A stretch of DNA of 44,274 bases from Ornithinicoccus halotolerans (GCF_009602535.1 NZ_WIQI01000015.1:1-44274); one strand, 5' to 3'; shown: positions 1 to 8,234, counted from the first letter of the stretch. Program-made: numbers and translations. Notes: generated from the sequence alone by a model not told the origin.

Positions 1-624
1 GAGCTCGCCCTCCGGGTCCCCGGCGAGGGTCACCAGGTCGCTGGCCGCGAGCAGCTGCAGCACCGCCGGCACCGGCACCGGCATCGTGCCGTGGGCGGCG
101 CGGACCGTGCCACCGCCGAGCCGGACCGGACCGCAGCACGCCTCCGGCCAGCCGAGGTCGTGCAGCGCAGCCGCTACCCCGACGACGTCGGCCACCGAGT
201 CCCAGCCGCCGACCTCGTGGAAGTGCACCTCCTCCGGCGGCACTCCGTGGACGTGCCCCTCGGCTTCGGCGAGCCTCGCGAAGGCCGTCACCGCGGCCTC
301 CCGGACCGCATCGGGCAGGTCGGCGCCCTCGATCAGCCCACGCAGCCCCGCCCAGGACCGGTGGGGCACCGGCGAACCGGCGCCGTCCGTGACCGGCTGC
401 ACGCGCAGCCGCAGCGCGCGCATCCCGGCCCGGCGGGTCGGCTCCGTGGTGAGCCGCACCTCCCCGGGCAGGACCGCCTCGACCGCGCGGTCCACCGCGG
501 CCGGGTCGGCGCCCAGGTCCAGCAGCGCGGCCAGCAGCATGTCCCCGGCCACCCCGGCGGACACGTCCAGCCAGAGCAGTCCGCGGCCGGACCCGGCGCC
601 GGGAGCTGGGTCGGCTGCCGGCAC
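1..624 (-). CDS. larC: LarC, nickel-pincer cofactor biosynthesis protein (partial, C-terminus beyond left edge)
   Basis: I translated this frame by hand; it gives 208 uninterrupted residues from a GTG at 624 to the window edge. It carries the LarC/DUF111 marks: an N-terminal LDVSAGVAGDMLLAALLDLG segment, then EEVHFHEVGGWDSVADVVG around residue 130, then GGGTVRAAHGTMPVPVPA around residue 170. LarC is the CTP-dependent enzyme that inserts nickel into the pincer nucleotide cofactor of lactate racemase LarA and its relatives. The GTG lies one base past the livF stop and has GGAG just upstream, so the gene is probably translated from the transporter operon. Family is clear from the motifs. What lies downstream (a larA homologue, larB, larE) cannot be seen. 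Confidence 0.85.
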   Translation of the reverse strand, partial: MPAADPAPGAGSGRGLLWLDVSAGVAGDMLLAALLDLGADPAAVDRAVEAVLPGEVRLTTEPTRRAGMRALRLRVQPVTDGAGSPVPHRSWAGLRGLIEGADLPDAVREAAVTAFARLAEAEGHVHGVPPEEVHFHEVGGWDSVADVVGVAAALHDLGWPEACCGPVRLGGGTVRAAHGTMPVPVPAVLQLLAASDLVTLAGDPEGEL

Positions 625-625
625 G

Positions 626-1327
626 TCACTCCGCCCCGAGGTAGGCCTGCACGACGCGGTCGTCGGCCAGCAGCTCGGTGGCCGGCCCCTCGTGGGCGAT
701 CTCGCCGGTGGCCAGCACGTAGCCGTAGTCGGCGGCCTCCAGGGCGCGGCGGGCGTTCTGCTCCACCAGCAGCACGGTGGTGCCGGAGGCGCGGACCTGG
801 GCGATGACGGCGAACACCTCGTCGACGACGCGCGGCGCCAGCCCCATCGAGGGCTCGTCCAGCAGCATCAGCGTGGGCTCGGCGACCAGCGCCCGTCCGA
901 TGGCGAGCATCTGCTGCTCACCGCCGGACAGCGACCCCGCCGGGAGACCGCGGCGCTCGGCCAGCACCGGGAACCGCTCGTAGACCTCCGTGATGCGGCG
1001 GCCGCTGGAGCGCCAGGCGCCCAGCTGCAGGTTCTCCTCGATGGTGAGCGTCGCCAGCACCTGCCGCCCCTCCGGGACCTGGACGACGCCCCGCCCGACC
1101 ATGGTGTGCGCCGGCGTGCGGGTGACGTCGGCACCGCGGAAGGCGATGCGCCCCGCGCGTGGCCGGACGATGCCGGTGATCGCGTTGATCACCGAGCTCT
1201 TGCCGGCGCCGTTGGCGCCCACCAGCGTGACCAGCCCACCCTCGGGCACCTCGAGGGAGATCCCGCGCACCGCCTCGACCCGCCCGTAGGACACGGTCAG
1301 GTCCTGCACCGACAGCAGACTGGTCAC
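626..1327 (-). CDS. livF: Branched-chain/hydroxy-acid type ABC transporter ATPase, LivF family
   Basis: This 233-residue cytoplasmic ATPase has Walker A GANGAGKSS near residue 38, the signature LSGGEQQ near 133 and Walker B LMLLDEPS near 153, followed by the MGLAP stretch typical of LivF. It would pair with the LivG domain of the upstream fusion to drive uptake. The GTG start overlaps the stop of the permease-ATPase gene by four bases (GTGA), so the two are translationally coupled. Family length is normal. LivF-type transporters carry amino acids, amides, urea or hydroxy acids, so the family name does not fix the substrate; the neighbouring 2-hydroxy-acid oxidase suggests a carboxylate. Confidence 0.93.
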   Translation of the reverse strand: MTSLLSVQDLTVSYGRVEAVRGISLEVPEGGLVTLVGANGAGKSSVINAITGIVRPRAGRIAFRGADVTRTPAHTMVGRGVVQVPEGRQVLATLTIEENLQLGAWRSSGRRITEVYERFPVLAERRGLPAGSLSGGEQQMLAIGRALVAEPTLMLLDEPSMGLAPRVVDEVFAVIAQVRASGTTVLLVEQNARRALEAADYGYVLATGEIAHEGPATELLADDRVVQAYLGAE

Positions 1328-3069
1328 GGCTGCTCCCCTTCCGCGGTCGGGCCCTCGGGCCGGGCGGCCGCGGCGGGTCCGGGAAGGTCAGGCCCCTCCC
1401 CCGCGGACCCGCCCAGGTAGGCGGCGACCACGGCCGGGTCCTTCACGACCTCCTGCGGGCCGCCGGCGGCGATCACCTCGCCGAAGTTGAGCACGACGAT
1501 CCGGTGGCAGGTACGCAGCACCATCCCCACGTTGTGCTCGATGAGCAGGATGGTGAGGCCGCCGGCGGCCAGGGACCCGATGAGCTCCGACAGCCCCGTC
1601 GCCTCGACATGGTTCATGCCGGCGGCCGGCTCGTCGAGGATCAGCAGCGAGGGGTCGGCGGCCAGCGCGCGGGCGATCTCCAGCCGTCGCTGGTCGCCGT
1701 AGGACAACGCCGCTGCCGGCACGCTCGCGCGCTCGCCCAGGCCGACCCGTGCGAGGCAGCGCGCGGCGTGCTGCAGCGCCTGCTGCTCGTCCCGCCGGGC
1801 CGACGGCAGCCACAGCAGCCGCCGCAGGAACGTCGGGCGGCTCACCAGGTGGCTGCCCACCAGCACGTTGTCCAGCGCGGACAGCCGCGGGAACAGCTTG
1901 GAGTGCTGGAAGGTGCGGCTCACCCCCGCGGCGGCGACCCGGTGGACCGGGGTCCGGCCGGGCTCGACCCCGAGCACCCGGACCGTGCCGGACGTCGCGG
2001 GGACCAGCCCGCTGATCAGGTTCACCAGCGTGGTCTTGCCGGCGCCATTAGGCCCGATGAGCCCGACCACCTCGCCGCTGCGCAGGGTCAGGTCGACGTC
2101 CCGCACCGCGTGCACGCCGCCGTAGTCCTTGCCCAGTCCGCTGACCTCGACGACGGGCTCGCCGGCGGCCGGGTGGGTGCGGGTCGAGAGCCGCTCGTGC
2201 TCGCTGCCCAGGTCGCCGCCGGTCGCCGGCGGCGCGGTGCGGCGGACCGGGATCAGGCTGGCGAGCCCGCCGGGGAGGAACAGGATGACCAGCAGCAGCA
2301 GCAGGCCGGACAGGAACGGCCGGACCCATCCCGCGTCCACACCGATCTCCCGCTGGATCTCCGGGACCATGGTGAGGAAGCCGCTCCCGAGCAGCGGGCC
2401 GATGAAGAGCGTCGAGCCGCCCACGACCGCGGTGACCAGGCCGTCGATGGCAGCCACGAAGTCGAAGTCCTCCGGGGCGACCAATCGCATGTAGTAGGCC
2501 CACAGCACCCCGTAGGCGCCGGCGATCGCGCCGGCCGCGACGAACGCTGACAGCCGGTGCCGACCCACGTCGACGCCCATCGCCCGGGCAGCCAGCTCGT
2601 CCTCGCGGATGGCCGCGAGCGCGCGCCCGTACCGCGAGGGGCCCTGCCGCCAGAACCAGTAGCCGACGAGCAGCAGCGCGAGCCATGCGATCGCCGGGGT
2701 GACCACCTTCGTCACCGAGGTGCCCTGCGCCCCGCCGGTCCACTCGGCGTTGACGAGCAGGATGCGCACCGCCTCGGCGAACGCCAGCGTCGCGATCGCC
2801 AGGAACACCCCTCGCAGGCGGATCGTCGGCAGCCCCAGCACGACCGCACTCACGGCACCGACGACCACCCCGATCAGCAGGCCGATGAGGAGCGCGGGCA
2901 GCTCGCCGACGTCGGCCGGGGAGGGACCGACCGCGACGGAGGTGAAGGCGGCCAGGGCGGCGAACCCCGCCTGGCCCAGGCTCAGCTGCCCGGCGACGAG
3001 GACCGCGTAGAACGAGTAGGCGAAGATCCCGCCGAGGGCGATGAAGACCAGCGTGCTCTCGCCGAACAT
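1324..3069 (-). CDS. Fused ABC permease (LivM) and ATPase (LivG)
   Basis: One 581-residue frame joins two proteins that are usually separate. Residues 1 to about 275 are a LivM-type membrane permease with many hydrophobic segments and the GxxxxAIREDELAARAMGV cytoplasmic coupling loop near 150. After a polar linker (about 276-304), residues 305-575 are a LivG ATPase: Walker A GPNGAGKTT at 339, signature LSYGDQRRLEIARAL at 455 and Walker B LLILDEPAAGMN at 475. The ATG at 3069 overlaps the LivH stop by one base (TGATG), which decides the start over longer upstream extensions of the frame. Such LivM-LivG fusions are known in actinobacteria. The partner permease and second ATPase are the adjacent genes. 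Confidence 0.92.
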   Translation of the reverse strand: MFGESTLVFIALGGIFAYSFYAVLVAGQLSLGQAGFAALAAFTSVAVGPSPADVGELPALLIGLLIGVVVGAVSAVVLGLPTIRLRGVFLAIATLAFAEAVRILLVNAEWTGGAQGTSVTKVVTPAIAWLALLLVGYWFWRQGPSRYGRALAAIREDELAARAMGVDVGRHRLSAFVAAGAIAGAYGVLWAYYMRLVAPEDFDFVAAIDGLVTAVVGGSTLFIGPLLGSGFLTMVPEIQREIGVDAGWVRPFLSGLLLLLVILFLPGGLASLIPVRRTAPPATGGDLGSEHERLSTRTHPAAGEPVVEVSGLGKDYGGVHAVRDVDLTLRSGEVVGLIGPNGAGKTTLVNLISGLVPATSGTVRVLGVEPGRTPVHRVAAAGVSRTFQHSKLFPRLSALDNVLVGSHLVSRPTFLRRLLWLPSARRDEQQALQHAARCLARVGLGERASVPAAALSYGDQRRLEIARALAADPSLLILDEPAAGMNHVEATGLSELIGSLAAGGLTILLIEHNVGMVLRTCHRIVVLNFGEVIAAGGPQEVVKDPAVVAAYLGGSAGEGPDLPGPAAAARPEGPTAEGEQP

Positions 3070-3944
3070 CAGACCTCCCGCACGCGTCGGGCGCCGAACA
3101 GTCCCTGCGGGCGCACCAGCAGCACGAGGAACAGCAGCCCGAAGGCCACCAGGTCGCGCCAGCTGGAGCCGACGTACTGCACCGCGAACACCTCCGCGAG
3201 CCCGAGCGCGAGGCCGCCGACCAGCGCCCCGGGCAGCGAGCCCATGCCGCCGACGATGATCACCGCCAGGCCCTTGAGCTCGATCGCTGCCCCCATCCCC
3301 AGCTGGGCGCTGTTCACGTTCATCGCGAACAGCGCACCGGCGACCGCGCCGAGGGCGGACGACAGCGCGAACGTCGTCGCGGTGACCCGGTCGACGTTGA
3401 TCCCCAGCACCCGGGCCGCGGTCGGGTTCTCCGCCACCGCCCGCATCGCCCGGCCCAGCCGCGTCCGGGCGACCAGCCAGGTGAGCGCCACCATCAGCAG
3501 CACCGAGATCACCAGGATGGCTGCCTGCAGCAGCGTGACCTGCGCGCCCAGCAGCTGGAACCGCGTATCCGGGAACGACTCGGCGGGGAAGCGGCGGGTG
3601 TCGGCGTGGTAGCGCCACTGCAGGAGGGCGATCAGCATCCCGCCGAGCGCGATCGAGCTGATGAGCCCGGCGAAGTGGGCGTCCGGGCGGCCCTTGAGCG
3701 GCCGGAACGCCACCCGCTCGATCACCAGGCCCAGCAGCGCCCCGACGACGAACACCGCCGGCAGCGCCAGCCAGATGGACAGCCCGGCCACGGTCACCAG
3801 CTCGATCCCGACGAACGCGGCGGCCGCGAACACCGCCGGGTGCGCCAGGTTCAGCCGGTCCAGGATCCCGAAGACGAGCGTGAACCCGATGGCGAACAGC
3901 GCGTAGATGGAGCCGATGGACAGCCCGTTGACCAGCTGCTGCAT
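3069..3944 (-). CDS. livH: Branched-chain/hydroxy-acid type ABC transporter permease, LivH family
   Basis: A 291-residue integral membrane protein beginning MQQLVNGLSIGSIYALFAIG, the typical LivH opening. Several hydrophobic helices follow, with the GRAMRAVAENPTAARVLGI coupling loop near residue 175 and a conserved IIVGGMGSLPGALVGG segment near 230. It would form the transmembrane channel together with the permease half of the next gene. It sits 4 bp downstream of the binding-protein stop and overlaps the fused gene by one base, inside a six-gene minus-strand operon. Length is normal for the family. Confidence 0.93.
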   Translation of the reverse strand: MQQLVNGLSIGSIYALFAIGFTLVFGILDRLNLAHPAVFAAAAFVGIELVTVAGLSIWLALPAVFVVGALLGLVIERVAFRPLKGRPDAHFAGLISSIALGGMLIALLQWRYHADTRRFPAESFPDTRFQLLGAQVTLLQAAILVISVLLMVALTWLVARTRLGRAMRAVAENPTAARVLGINVDRVTATTFALSSALGAVAGALFAMNVNSAQLGMGAAIELKGLAVIIVGGMGSLPGALVGGLALGLAEVFAVQYVGSSWRDLVAFGLLFLVLLVRPQGLFGARRVREV

Positions 3945-3948
3945 CGGC

Positions 3949-5121
3949 TCAGTCCAGCACCGTGAACTGACCGTCCTCGACCACCTGGACGACCGCCTCG
4001 TGCTCGGCGTCCCGGTTCTCGTTGATCGACAGCGTCCCCAGCACCGTCTCCACCTCCGAGACGTTGCCCAGCTCTGTCTGGATGGCGTCCCGCTCGCCGG
4101 AGCACCCCGCGCGCACCGCGTGGTCGATGACCGTCATCCCGGCGTAGGCCTGCGCGGCGAACTGGTCGGGCTGGCTGCCGTACTCCTCCTCGTAGGCGCT
4201 GAGGAAGTCGGCGTTGGCCGGGTTGTCGGAGGCCGAGTTCCACGCCGCACCGACGACGACGCCCTCGGCGGCCTCCCCGGCGTCGGCCATCAGCTGCGGG
4301 TTGTTGAACCCGTTGCCGCCGATGATGGGCACCTCGATGCCCAGCTCGCGGGCCTGGGTCACCAGCGGGATCGCCGCCTCGATGAGGGCGGACACCACGA
4401 TGGCGTCCGGCTCGGCGTTGCGCGCCTCGGTCAGCAGGGCCCGGAAGTCGGTGTCGGAGGTGGAGAAGGTGAGGGTGTCCAGGACCTCCACGCCCTCCTC
4501 CTCGAGGGACTGGGCGAACACCTCGTAGCCGGACTCGGTGAAGGCGTCGTCGTTGCTGTACATGACGACGACCTGCTCCAGCCCGTAGGCCTCGGTGGCC
4601 TGCTGCACGGTCTGCGGGATGACCTGCTGCTCGGTGAGGGAGACCCGGAAGACGTAGTCGCCCTGCTCGGTGATGCCGCTGGCGGTGTTGGAGATGCCCA
4701 GCACCGGCACCCCGGCCTCCTGGGCGATCGGCTGGGCCTGGAAGGCGGTGTTGGACAGCGTCGGGCCGATGATGATGCTGGCACCGTCCTCGACGAACTG
4801 CTCGAAGACGGTGATCCCCTGCCGCGGGTCGGTCCCGTCGTCCTCGATGGTGAGGTCGTAGCTGACCCCTTCGTTCTCGGACAGGTGACCGGCGGCCAGC
4901 TCCAGCCCGCGCTGCTGCGACTCGCCGTAGCTCGCCGCTCCACCGGTCAGCGACAGCGCCGCACCGATCGGGACCGGGTCCTCGATGACGCAGTCCTCGC
5001 CCGTGCCCTCACCGACCAGCGATCCCCCCGACTCGGCCGAGGAGTCCCCGTCGGACCCGCAGGCGGAGAGGAGGAGGGCGGCGGCGCTGCCGGCGGCCAG
5101 GGCGGTCAGGGAACGGTTCAT
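3949..5121 (-). CDS. Lipoprotein substrate-binding protein of the ABC importer (peripla_BP_6 type)
   Basis: This 390-residue protein starts with a lipoprotein signal peptide: MNRS, a hydrophobic core and the lipobox LLLSAC, placing the lipidated cysteine at residue 21. The mature part is a Leu/Ile/Val-binding-protein fold, with PVPIGAALSLTGGAASYG near residue 48, IIIGPTLSNTAF near 115 and VPVLGISNTAS near 137. It would capture the substrate outside the membrane. Its ATG overlaps the stop of the hydroxy-acid oxidase gene by four bases (ATGA), tying uptake to that enzyme. The ligand cannot be read from sequence. HAAT-family binding proteins include amino-acid, amide and 2-hydroxy/2-keto-acid binders; context favours an acid such as lactate, which is inference. 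Confidence 0.93.
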   Translation of the reverse strand: MNRSLTALAAGSAAALLLSACGSDGDSSAESGGSLVGEGTGEDCVIEDPVPIGAALSLTGGAASYGESQQRGLELAAGHLSENEGVSYDLTIEDDGTDPRQGITVFEQFVEDGASIIIGPTLSNTAFQAQPIAQEAGVPVLGISNTASGITEQGDYVFRVSLTEQQVIPQTVQQATEAYGLEQVVVMYSNDDAFTESGYEVFAQSLEEEGVEVLDTLTFSTSDTDFRALLTEARNAEPDAIVVSALIEAAIPLVTQARELGIEVPIIGGNGFNNPQLMADAGEAAEGVVVGAAWNSASDNPANADFLSAYEEEYGSQPDQFAAQAYAGMTVIDHAVRAGCSGERDAIQTELGNVSEVETVLGTLSINENRDAEHEAVVQVVEDGQFTVLD

Positions 5122-6359
5122 GGCTCCTCCAGGAGACGGTGGGGCGGCGTCAGGGCCGCGTGGTCGGGGGTCAGCTGGTCCACGGAGGTGACCCCGAGCA
5201 GTCGCATCGTACGCGTGACCTGGTCCTGCAGGATGGCCAGGGCCCGTGCCACGCCGGCCTCCCCACCGGCCATCAGCCCGTAGAGGTAGGCCCGCCCCAC
5301 CATCACCGCGTCCGCCCCGTTGGCCACGGCCGCCACGATGTCGGCGCCGTCCAGCACGCCGGTGTCGAGCAGGACGCTCGCCCGGTCGCCCACGGCCGCG
5401 GCGACCCGCGGCAGCGCGTGCAGCGGAGTGGCGGCCCGGTCCAGCTGACGGCCACCGTGGTTGGACACGACGACCCCGTCGGCGCCGGCCGCCACCGCCT
5501 CCCGGGCGTCCTCCGGGCGCAGCACCCCCTTGACCACGATCGGCCCGTCCCACTGCTCCCGCAGCCACGCCAGGTCCGCCAGCGTCAGCGAGGGGTCGAA
5601 CATCCGGTCCACGAGGTCGGCGACAGTGCCGCCGCTGTCGCGGAGCGAGGCGAACTCCAGCGGCGCGGTGGTGAGCAGGTTGGCCCACCAGTGCGGGCGA
5701 CGGGCCATGTCGGCGAGGGTGCGGGCCCGCAGCGCCGGGGGGACCGACATCCCGTTGCGCACGTCTCGCAGCCGCCGTCCGGCCACCGCGGTGTCGACGG
5801 TGAGGACCAGGGTCTCGTAGCCGCTGGCGGCGGCCCGCTGGACCAGCTCCCTCGAGGCGGCACGGTCCTGCCACAGGTACAGCTGGAACCACCGGGTGGC
5901 CTCCGGCGCGGCGGCCGCCAGGTCCTCGACCGCGACCGTGCCCATGGTCGACAGCGTGTAGGGCACCCCTGCCCGCTGCGCGGCGCGCACCACCGCCCGC
6001 TCGCCCTCGTGGTGCAGCATCCGGGTGAAGCCGGTCGGGGCCAGCACCAGCGGCAGCGCGCAGCGCGCGCCCAGCAGCGCGGTCGAGGGGTCGACCTCGC
6101 GCACGTCGCGCAGCACCCGGGGCCACAGCTGGACCTCGCGGAACGCCTGCCGGGCCCGGGCCAGGCTCACCTCCGCCTCGGCGCCCCCGTCGACGTAGTC
6201 GAAGACCGAGCGCGGCACCCGCCGCCGGGCCAGTGCCCGGAGGTCCAGCATGGTCTGCGCGCGGCCGAGGGACCGGGCCCGCCGTTGCCGCAGCGCGGGC
6301 GCCTCCACCTGCAGCAGCGGACGCAGCTCCGCCCAGCGCGGCAGGCGCCTCTCGGTCAT
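5118..6359 (-). CDS. lldD: FMN-dependent L-2-hydroxy-acid dehydrogenase, LldD2-like
   Basis: The 413-residue protein matches the FMN-dependent alpha-hydroxy-acid oxidase family: FDYVDGGAE near residue 53, LAPTGFTRM near 107, the FMN-contacting lysine in VVKGVL at 277, and catalytic SNHGGRQLD with His301 and Arg304. The phosphate-binding segment reads LLDTGVLDGADIVAA rather than the more common DGG-IRRG, a variant I recall from the mycobacterial lactate dehydrogenase Rv1872c (LldD2), which also shares the GRAYLYGLMAGGE block. It oxidises a 2-hydroxy acid, probably L-lactate, to the 2-keto acid. I chose the ATG at 6359, with GAGGG 8 nt upstream, over a GTG at 6392, because it starts where LldD2 proteins start. 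It is the first gene of the transporter operon. Confidence 0.9.
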   Translation of the reverse strand: MTERRLPRWAELRPLLQVEAPALRQRRARSLGRAQTMLDLRALARRRVPRSVFDYVDGGAEAEVSLARARQAFREVQLWPRVLRDVREVDPSTALLGARCALPLVLAPTGFTRMLHHEGERAVVRAAQRAGVPYTLSTMGTVAVEDLAAAAPEATRWFQLYLWQDRAASRELVQRAAASGYETLVLTVDTAVAGRRLRDVRNGMSVPPALRARTLADMARRPHWWANLLTTAPLEFASLRDSGGTVADLVDRMFDPSLTLADLAWLREQWDGPIVVKGVLRPEDAREAVAAGADGVVVSNHGGRQLDRAATPLHALPRVAAAVGDRASVLLDTGVLDGADIVAAVANGADAVMVGRAYLYGLMAGGEAGVARALAILQDQVTRTMRLLGVTSVDQLTPDHAALTPPHRLLEEP

Positions 6360-6476
6360 CGTCAGGTCCCTCTGCGCGTCAGGGGCCGGCACTGGCCGAC
6401 CCGGCGGTCAACGGGGACCAACGTAACCCGGGACCGCACCGGCTGGGCAGGGGCGGGCCCGGGCGCGTCGAGGCCG

Positions 6477-7181
6477 CTACCCCGAGTCCTGGAGCAGCCC
6501 GTCGACGGCTGCGAGCGGCTCGACGAGCGCGAACGGGACCGTCAGCACCCCCGGGCCCAGCCGGACGTGGTAGCGGGTGCGGCCGCGGCGCACGATGGTG
6601 CCGGTCGTGCCCAGGTAGCGGCCCGGGGCCACGACCCGGACCTGGTCCCCGGGTCGGAGCTGGTCGCTGTGGGGGTGAGCCTTGCCCTCGACCAGCCTGG
6701 CCCACTCGGCCCGGAAGTTGGGGTGCATCGGCACCTCCCGGCCGTGGTGCCGCCAGCGCATCGCCCGCTCCCGGGCCGGCCCCGGGCAGCGGCCGCACAG
6801 CAGCACCCGGGTCGGGCGACGGTGCCGGGTCAGCTGGTGTCCGGCCGGGCAGGTCCCCACCCAGGGCCCGGGCAGGGTGGGGGCGCTGTCGGGCAGGCAG
6901 CGCTGCGGCGAGGCCCCGATCCGCAGCGCGGCGGCCTGCCACACCCGGTCGTGGCCGTGACGGGGGCCGACCATGGCGTGGGCGATCTCGTGCAGCACCG
7001 TGTCCCGCACCGTGCTGCTGGAGTGCAGCCGCGTCAGCGGCGCGCTGAGGGTGATCTCCCTGGTCGCGAAGCGGGTGGCACCGGCGCGGGTGCGGGCCCG
7101 GTCCAGCCCGACCGTCCACCCCCGCAGGCCGTGCTCGCGCACCAGCTCCTCGGCCATCGCCAGCGCCGTCGACAGCTCCAC
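6477..7181 (-). CDS. SprT-like zinc metalloprotein with C-terminal KOW-like domain
   Basis: The 234-residue protein has the SprT zinc-protease signature HEIAH at residues 64-68 (TVRDTVLHEIAHAMVGPRHG), followed by a short cysteine cluster (TCPAGHQ and LLCGRC, about residues 112-132) that looks like a zinc ribbon. The last about 70 residues (RPGDQVRVVAPGRYLGTTGTIVRRG) resemble a KOW/SH3-like fold. The GTG at 7181 is preceded by GAGGAGG at good spacing, which decides the start. Bacterial SprT-like proteins are poorly characterised; eukaryotic Spartan degrades DNA-protein crosslinks. It stands alone, with a TAGAGT -10-like box about 40 nt upstream. Confidence 0.8.
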   Translation of the reverse strand: MELSTALAMAEELVREHGLRGWTVGLDRARTRAGATRFATREITLSAPLTRLHSSSTVRDTVLHEIAHAMVGPRHGHDRVWQAAALRIGASPQRCLPDSAPTLPGPWVGTCPAGHQLTRHRRPTRVLLCGRCPGPARERAMRWRHHGREVPMHPNFRAEWARLVEGKAHPHSDQLRPGDQVRVVAPGRYLGTTGTIVRRGRTRYHVRLGPGVLTVPFALVEPLAAVDGLLQDSG

Positions 7182-7219
7182 CGTGCCTCCTCGAGCCGCA
7201 TCCCGTCCGTCCCGGATGC

Positions 7220-7225
7220 ACTCTA
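7220..7225 (-). promoter_or_regulatory. Putative -10 box for the SprT-like gene
   Basis: On the minus strand this reads TAGAGT, a good actinobacterial -10 hexamer, about 38 nt upstream of the GTG at 7181, leaving a short leader that contains the strong Shine-Dalgarno sequence. No clear -35 was found. Confidence 0.35.
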
Positions 7226-7297
7226 GGTGGCCAGGCCGCCACCGCGAGGGCCTCGTCCACAGCCGGCCGCGCCGTGGCGGTGGTCGGCTGGCCGGCG

Positions 7298-8131
7298 TCA
7301 GAGCAGGACGGTGGTGAAGGTACCTGTGCGCCGGAACCCGACCCGCTGGTAGGTGGCCAGCGCGGGGGCGTTGAAGTCGTTGACGTAGAGGGTCACCGTC
7401 GGGGCCACGTGCCGCAACGCGTGCTGCACGACCGCAGCCATCGCCGGGGCCGCCAGCCGCTGGCCGCGCAGCTCCGGGTGGACCCACACCCCCTGCACCT
7501 GCGCGACACCGAGGGCGACCGAGCCCAGGTCGGCCTTGAAGATGACCTCCCCGCCCTCGGTCCGGACCAGGGTGCGGCCCTGCTGGACCAGGTGGGCCAC
7601 GCCCCGCCGGTACGAGGCCCCCGACCCGTGGTAGGGCGGGTAGCCGATCTCCTCGGTGAACATGGCGGCGGCGGCCGGCAGCACCAGGTCCACCTCCTCG
7701 GGTGTCGCCGGGCGCACCCGCGGGTCGGGCTCGACCGGGCCGGGCTCCCGCGTCGTCAGCACCGGCTGGCTGGCCCGCACCTCCCGGGCCTCCCCCCAGC
7801 TGGGGCGCAGCCGCTCCCACATCGCCAGGACCGGCTCGGCGGGCCCGAACAGCGAGGACGTCCAGCGGCGCCGGTCGGCGACCCGGTCGGCGAACGCGGC
7901 CGCGGCCGCGGGGTCGCACTCGACCGGCACGACGTTCGCCGAGGCCCAGCACAGCGCCGTCCGGTCGCCGTCGTGGTAGTCCAGCAGCGCCGCTCCGCCG
8001 CGACCGAAGCCGCCCTCGAGGATCCGCGCCGCCACGAAGACGTTCGAGACCGGGTCCTGGGCGCAGACCTCCAGGGCGCGTGTGCGGTCACCGGCCCGAA
8101 GGGTCCGCACCGGCGAGGATGCCTGCAGCAT
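7298..8131 (-). CDS. DUF4081-GNAT family N-acetyltransferase
   Basis: The 277-residue protein has an N-terminal DUF4081-like half (ALEVCAQDPVSNVFVAARI near residue 20) and a C-terminal GNAT domain with the acetyl-CoA motif VQGVWVHPELRGQRLAAPAM near residue 215 and a NDFNAPALATYQRVGFRRTG end. In mycobacteria the homologue (Rv2867c) sits directly beside ispG; here four other genes lie between them. The substrate is unknown. The ATG at 8131 has GGAGG only one base upstream, which is tight, and a CACGCT -10-like hexamer six bases upstream. It may be leaderless, or the true start may be the GTG at 8110. Confidence 0.85.
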   Translation of the reverse strand: MLQASSPVRTLRAGDRTRALEVCAQDPVSNVFVAARILEGGFGRGGAALLDYHDGDRTALCWASANVVPVECDPAAAAAFADRVADRRRWTSSLFGPAEPVLAMWERLRPSWGEAREVRASQPVLTTREPGPVEPDPRVRPATPEEVDLVLPAAAAMFTEEIGYPPYHGSGASYRRGVAHLVQQGRTLVRTEGGEVIFKADLGSVALGVAQVQGVWVHPELRGQRLAAPAMAAVVQHALRHVAPTVTLYVNDFNAPALATYQRVGFRRTGTFTTVLL

Positions 8132-8205
8132 TCCTCCAGCGTGCCGCACCGTCGGCGGGGTGTCGACCAGAGGGTCCGCCGACCGGGCGCGGTCGGTGCC
8201 CCTCC

Positions 8206-8234
8206 TTGCACCGGGGTAGCGTGCGGGACAGGAT
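8206..8234 (+). promoter_or_regulatory. Predicted glpD promoter
   Basis: TTGCAC at 8206-8211 and CAGGAT at 8229-8234 are separated by exactly 17 bp, a good housekeeping-sigma arrangement. The resulting leader is about 45 nt and ends with AGGAGG before the glpD GTG. Confidence 0.55.

Noticed and set aside
3070-3618. A longer start for the permease-ATPase fusion reaching into livH
   Set aside because: The ATG at 3069 forms a TGATG overlap with livH and begins the LivM sequence; residues before it are out-of-frame livH.
5118-6359. MftD, the mycofactocin-associated dehydrogenase
   Set aside because: No MftA, MftB, MftC or other mycofactocin genes are in the window, and the sequence fits LldD2 of mycobacteria better in my memory.
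1-6359. A plain branched-chain amino-acid uptake operon
   Set aside because: Flanking lldD and larC are coupled to the transporter genes by overlaps, so the Liv naming alone is not accepted as evidence of substrate.
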